Source: UBA11524 sp051886675
GTDB taxonomy: Bacteria; Bacillota; Clostridia; Christensenellales; Aristaeellaceae
Length of the DNA: 6,419 nt
Direction of reading: 5' to 3'
NCBI GenBank assembly: GCA_051886675.1
Contig: JBJEYH010000128.1
Span: 1 to 6,419, forward strand
Shown: positions 5,848-6,419 of the stretch, piece by piece
Layout of the letters: each line of letters opens with the position of its first letter
How positions within the stretch are numbered: the first letter of the stretch is position 1
The notes under the pieces: generated by a model
Told to the model about the DNA's origin: nothing
Databases searched by the model: none
The model's input: only the letters and a program-made list of their open reading frames with translations
Made by a program: the position numbers and the translations under genes

Positions 5848-5855
5848 TATATATT
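5848..5855 (+). promoter_or_regulatory. Possible -10 element for the dGTPase-like gene
   Basis: TATATATT (5848-5855) offers a -10 box (TATATA or TATATT) about 26 bases before the start codon. No good -35 sequence lies 16-18 bases upstream, so the promoter is uncertain. A gene-specific promoter is expected because a strong terminator precedes it at 5718-5742. The rest of 5743-5847 shows nothing I can name. Confidence 0.3.
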
Positions 5856-5880
5856 CCATGGATACAAGGAGGTGGCGGCC

Positions 5881-6419
5881 ATGACCATCCGTGAAACGCT
5901 GGAGCAGGAGGAGGATGCGCGTCTGTCCCCGCTTGCCGCTCACGCCAGGACTTCCCGGGGCCGTGAAACGCCCATCGAGCCCTGTCCCCTCCGCACGGAC
6001 TATCAGCGGGACCGGGACAGGATCCTGCACTGCAAGTCCTTCCGCCGCCTCAAGTTCAAGACGCAGGTGTTTCTTTCCCCCGAGGGGGATCACTACCGCA
6101 CCCGCCTGACCCATACCCTGGAGGTAGCCCAGGTGGCCCGCACCCTGGCCAGGGCCCTGCGGCTCAACGAGGATCTCACCGAAGCCATCGCCCTGGGGCA
6201 TGACCTGGGGCACACGCCCTTCGGGCATATCGGCGAGCGCTCCCTGGACGAGCTGATGCCCGAGGGCTTCCGGCACAACGAGCAGTCCCGCCGTTGCGTG
6301 GAGGTGCTGGAAAACGGCGGCGCCGGGCTGAACCTGACCTGGGAGGTGCGGGACGGCATCCTGTGCCACTCGGGCAAGCAGTTTCCCGCCACGCTGGAGG
6401 GGCAGTGCGTCCGCCGGGC
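5881..6419 (+). CDS. dgt: dGTPase-like HD-domain dNTP triphosphohydrolase (partial, C-terminus off the right edge)
   Basis: 179 codons are visible and open at the edge. The family (Dgt-like, HD superfamily) hydrolyses dNTPs to deoxynucleosides and triphosphate in the cytoplasm, helping to set nucleotide pools. Visible motifs are the N-terminal RTDYQRDRDRILHCKSFRRL, KTQVF, YRTRLTHTLEVAQ (His78) and LGHDLGHTPFGHIGE (His107-Asp108, His111, His116), then GFRHNEQS and GILCHSGK. His78, His107 and Asp108 would be metal ligands; the last expected aspartate should lie beyond the window. The ATG at 5881 follows AAGGAGGTGG (5866-5875) by five bases. The N-terminal RETLEQEEDARLSPLAAHARTS segment is typical of the Bacillota and actinobacterial type-2 proteins. 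In many Clostridia this gene precedes dnaG and rpoD. Substrate preference cannot be read here. Confidence 0.92.
   Translation, partial: MTIRETLEQEEDARLSPLAAHARTSRGRETPIEPCPLRTDYQRDRDRILHCKSFRRLKFKTQVFLSPEGDHYRTRLTHTLEVAQVARTLARALRLNEDLTEAIALGHDLGHTPFGHIGERSLDELMPEGFRHNEQSRRCVEVLENGGAGLNLTWEVRDGILCHSGKQFPATLEGQCVRR

Noticed and set aside
5858..5884. Eight-residue upstream reading frame whose stop overlaps the dgt ATG
   Set aside because: No ribosome binding site precedes it, and the likely transcript start near 5862 would fall after its ATG.
5779..6369. 196-codon minus-strand open frame opposite the dGTPase-like gene
   Set aside because: The plus strand carries the HD-domain motifs and a strong ribosome binding site; the minus frame is a shadow.

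Overview
The window is a GC-rich stretch of ordinary bacterial chromosome with seven tightly packed protein genes and short intergenic regions. A spore-cortex hydrolase of the CwlJ type, a split-type glutamate synthase amidotransferase, strong purine-rich ribosome binding sites and sigma-A-type promoters point to a GC-rich, spore-forming member of the Clostridia (Bacillota), perhaps a gut Oscillospirales or Christensenellales relative. That placement is inference from gene content and style. I see no mobile element, CRISPR array, tRNA or rRNA, and no sign of recent transfer.

Layout. Positions 1-767 (minus strand, running off the left edge) encode the glutaminase domain of a glutamate synthase-type enzyme. 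Its leader (768-890) holds a near-consensus promoter, a small hairpin with a six-base loop, and a Rho-independent-terminator-like hairpin just ahead of the ribosome binding site. This is a probable transcription attenuator for a nitrogen-assimilation operon and the most interesting regulatory structure here. Divergently, a 142-residue CwlJ/SleB-type cortex hydrolase lies at 1006-1434. It is followed by a Uup-like ABC-F ATPase (1509-3332) with its own candidate promoter. That gene overlaps by four bases a small PPC/DUF296-domain protein (3329-3724), so the two are probably translationally coupled. A shared bidirectional terminator (3731-3767) separates this pair from a convergent MATE-family efflux pump (minus strand, 3779-5137).

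The MATE promoter and the promoter of a small four-cysteine protein (5346-5648) face away from each other across about 100 bases. Each carries a similar TGCC-N-GGCA palindrome next to or over its -35 box, with centres 63 bp apart, so a shared regulator is possible. The small protein gene has its own terminator (5718-5742). The right edge is the N-terminal 179 codons of a dGTPase-like HD-domain phosphohydrolase (5881 onward); in many Clostridia this gene lies just ahead of dnaG and rpoD, which cannot be checked here.

The genes cover unrelated housekeeping and accessory roles: nitrogen assimilation, germination, ribosome-associated ATPase, efflux and nucleotide pool control. I do not see a novel multi-gene system. 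What deserves a second look is the attenuator leader, the paired palindromes, and the uncharacterised four-cysteine protein.
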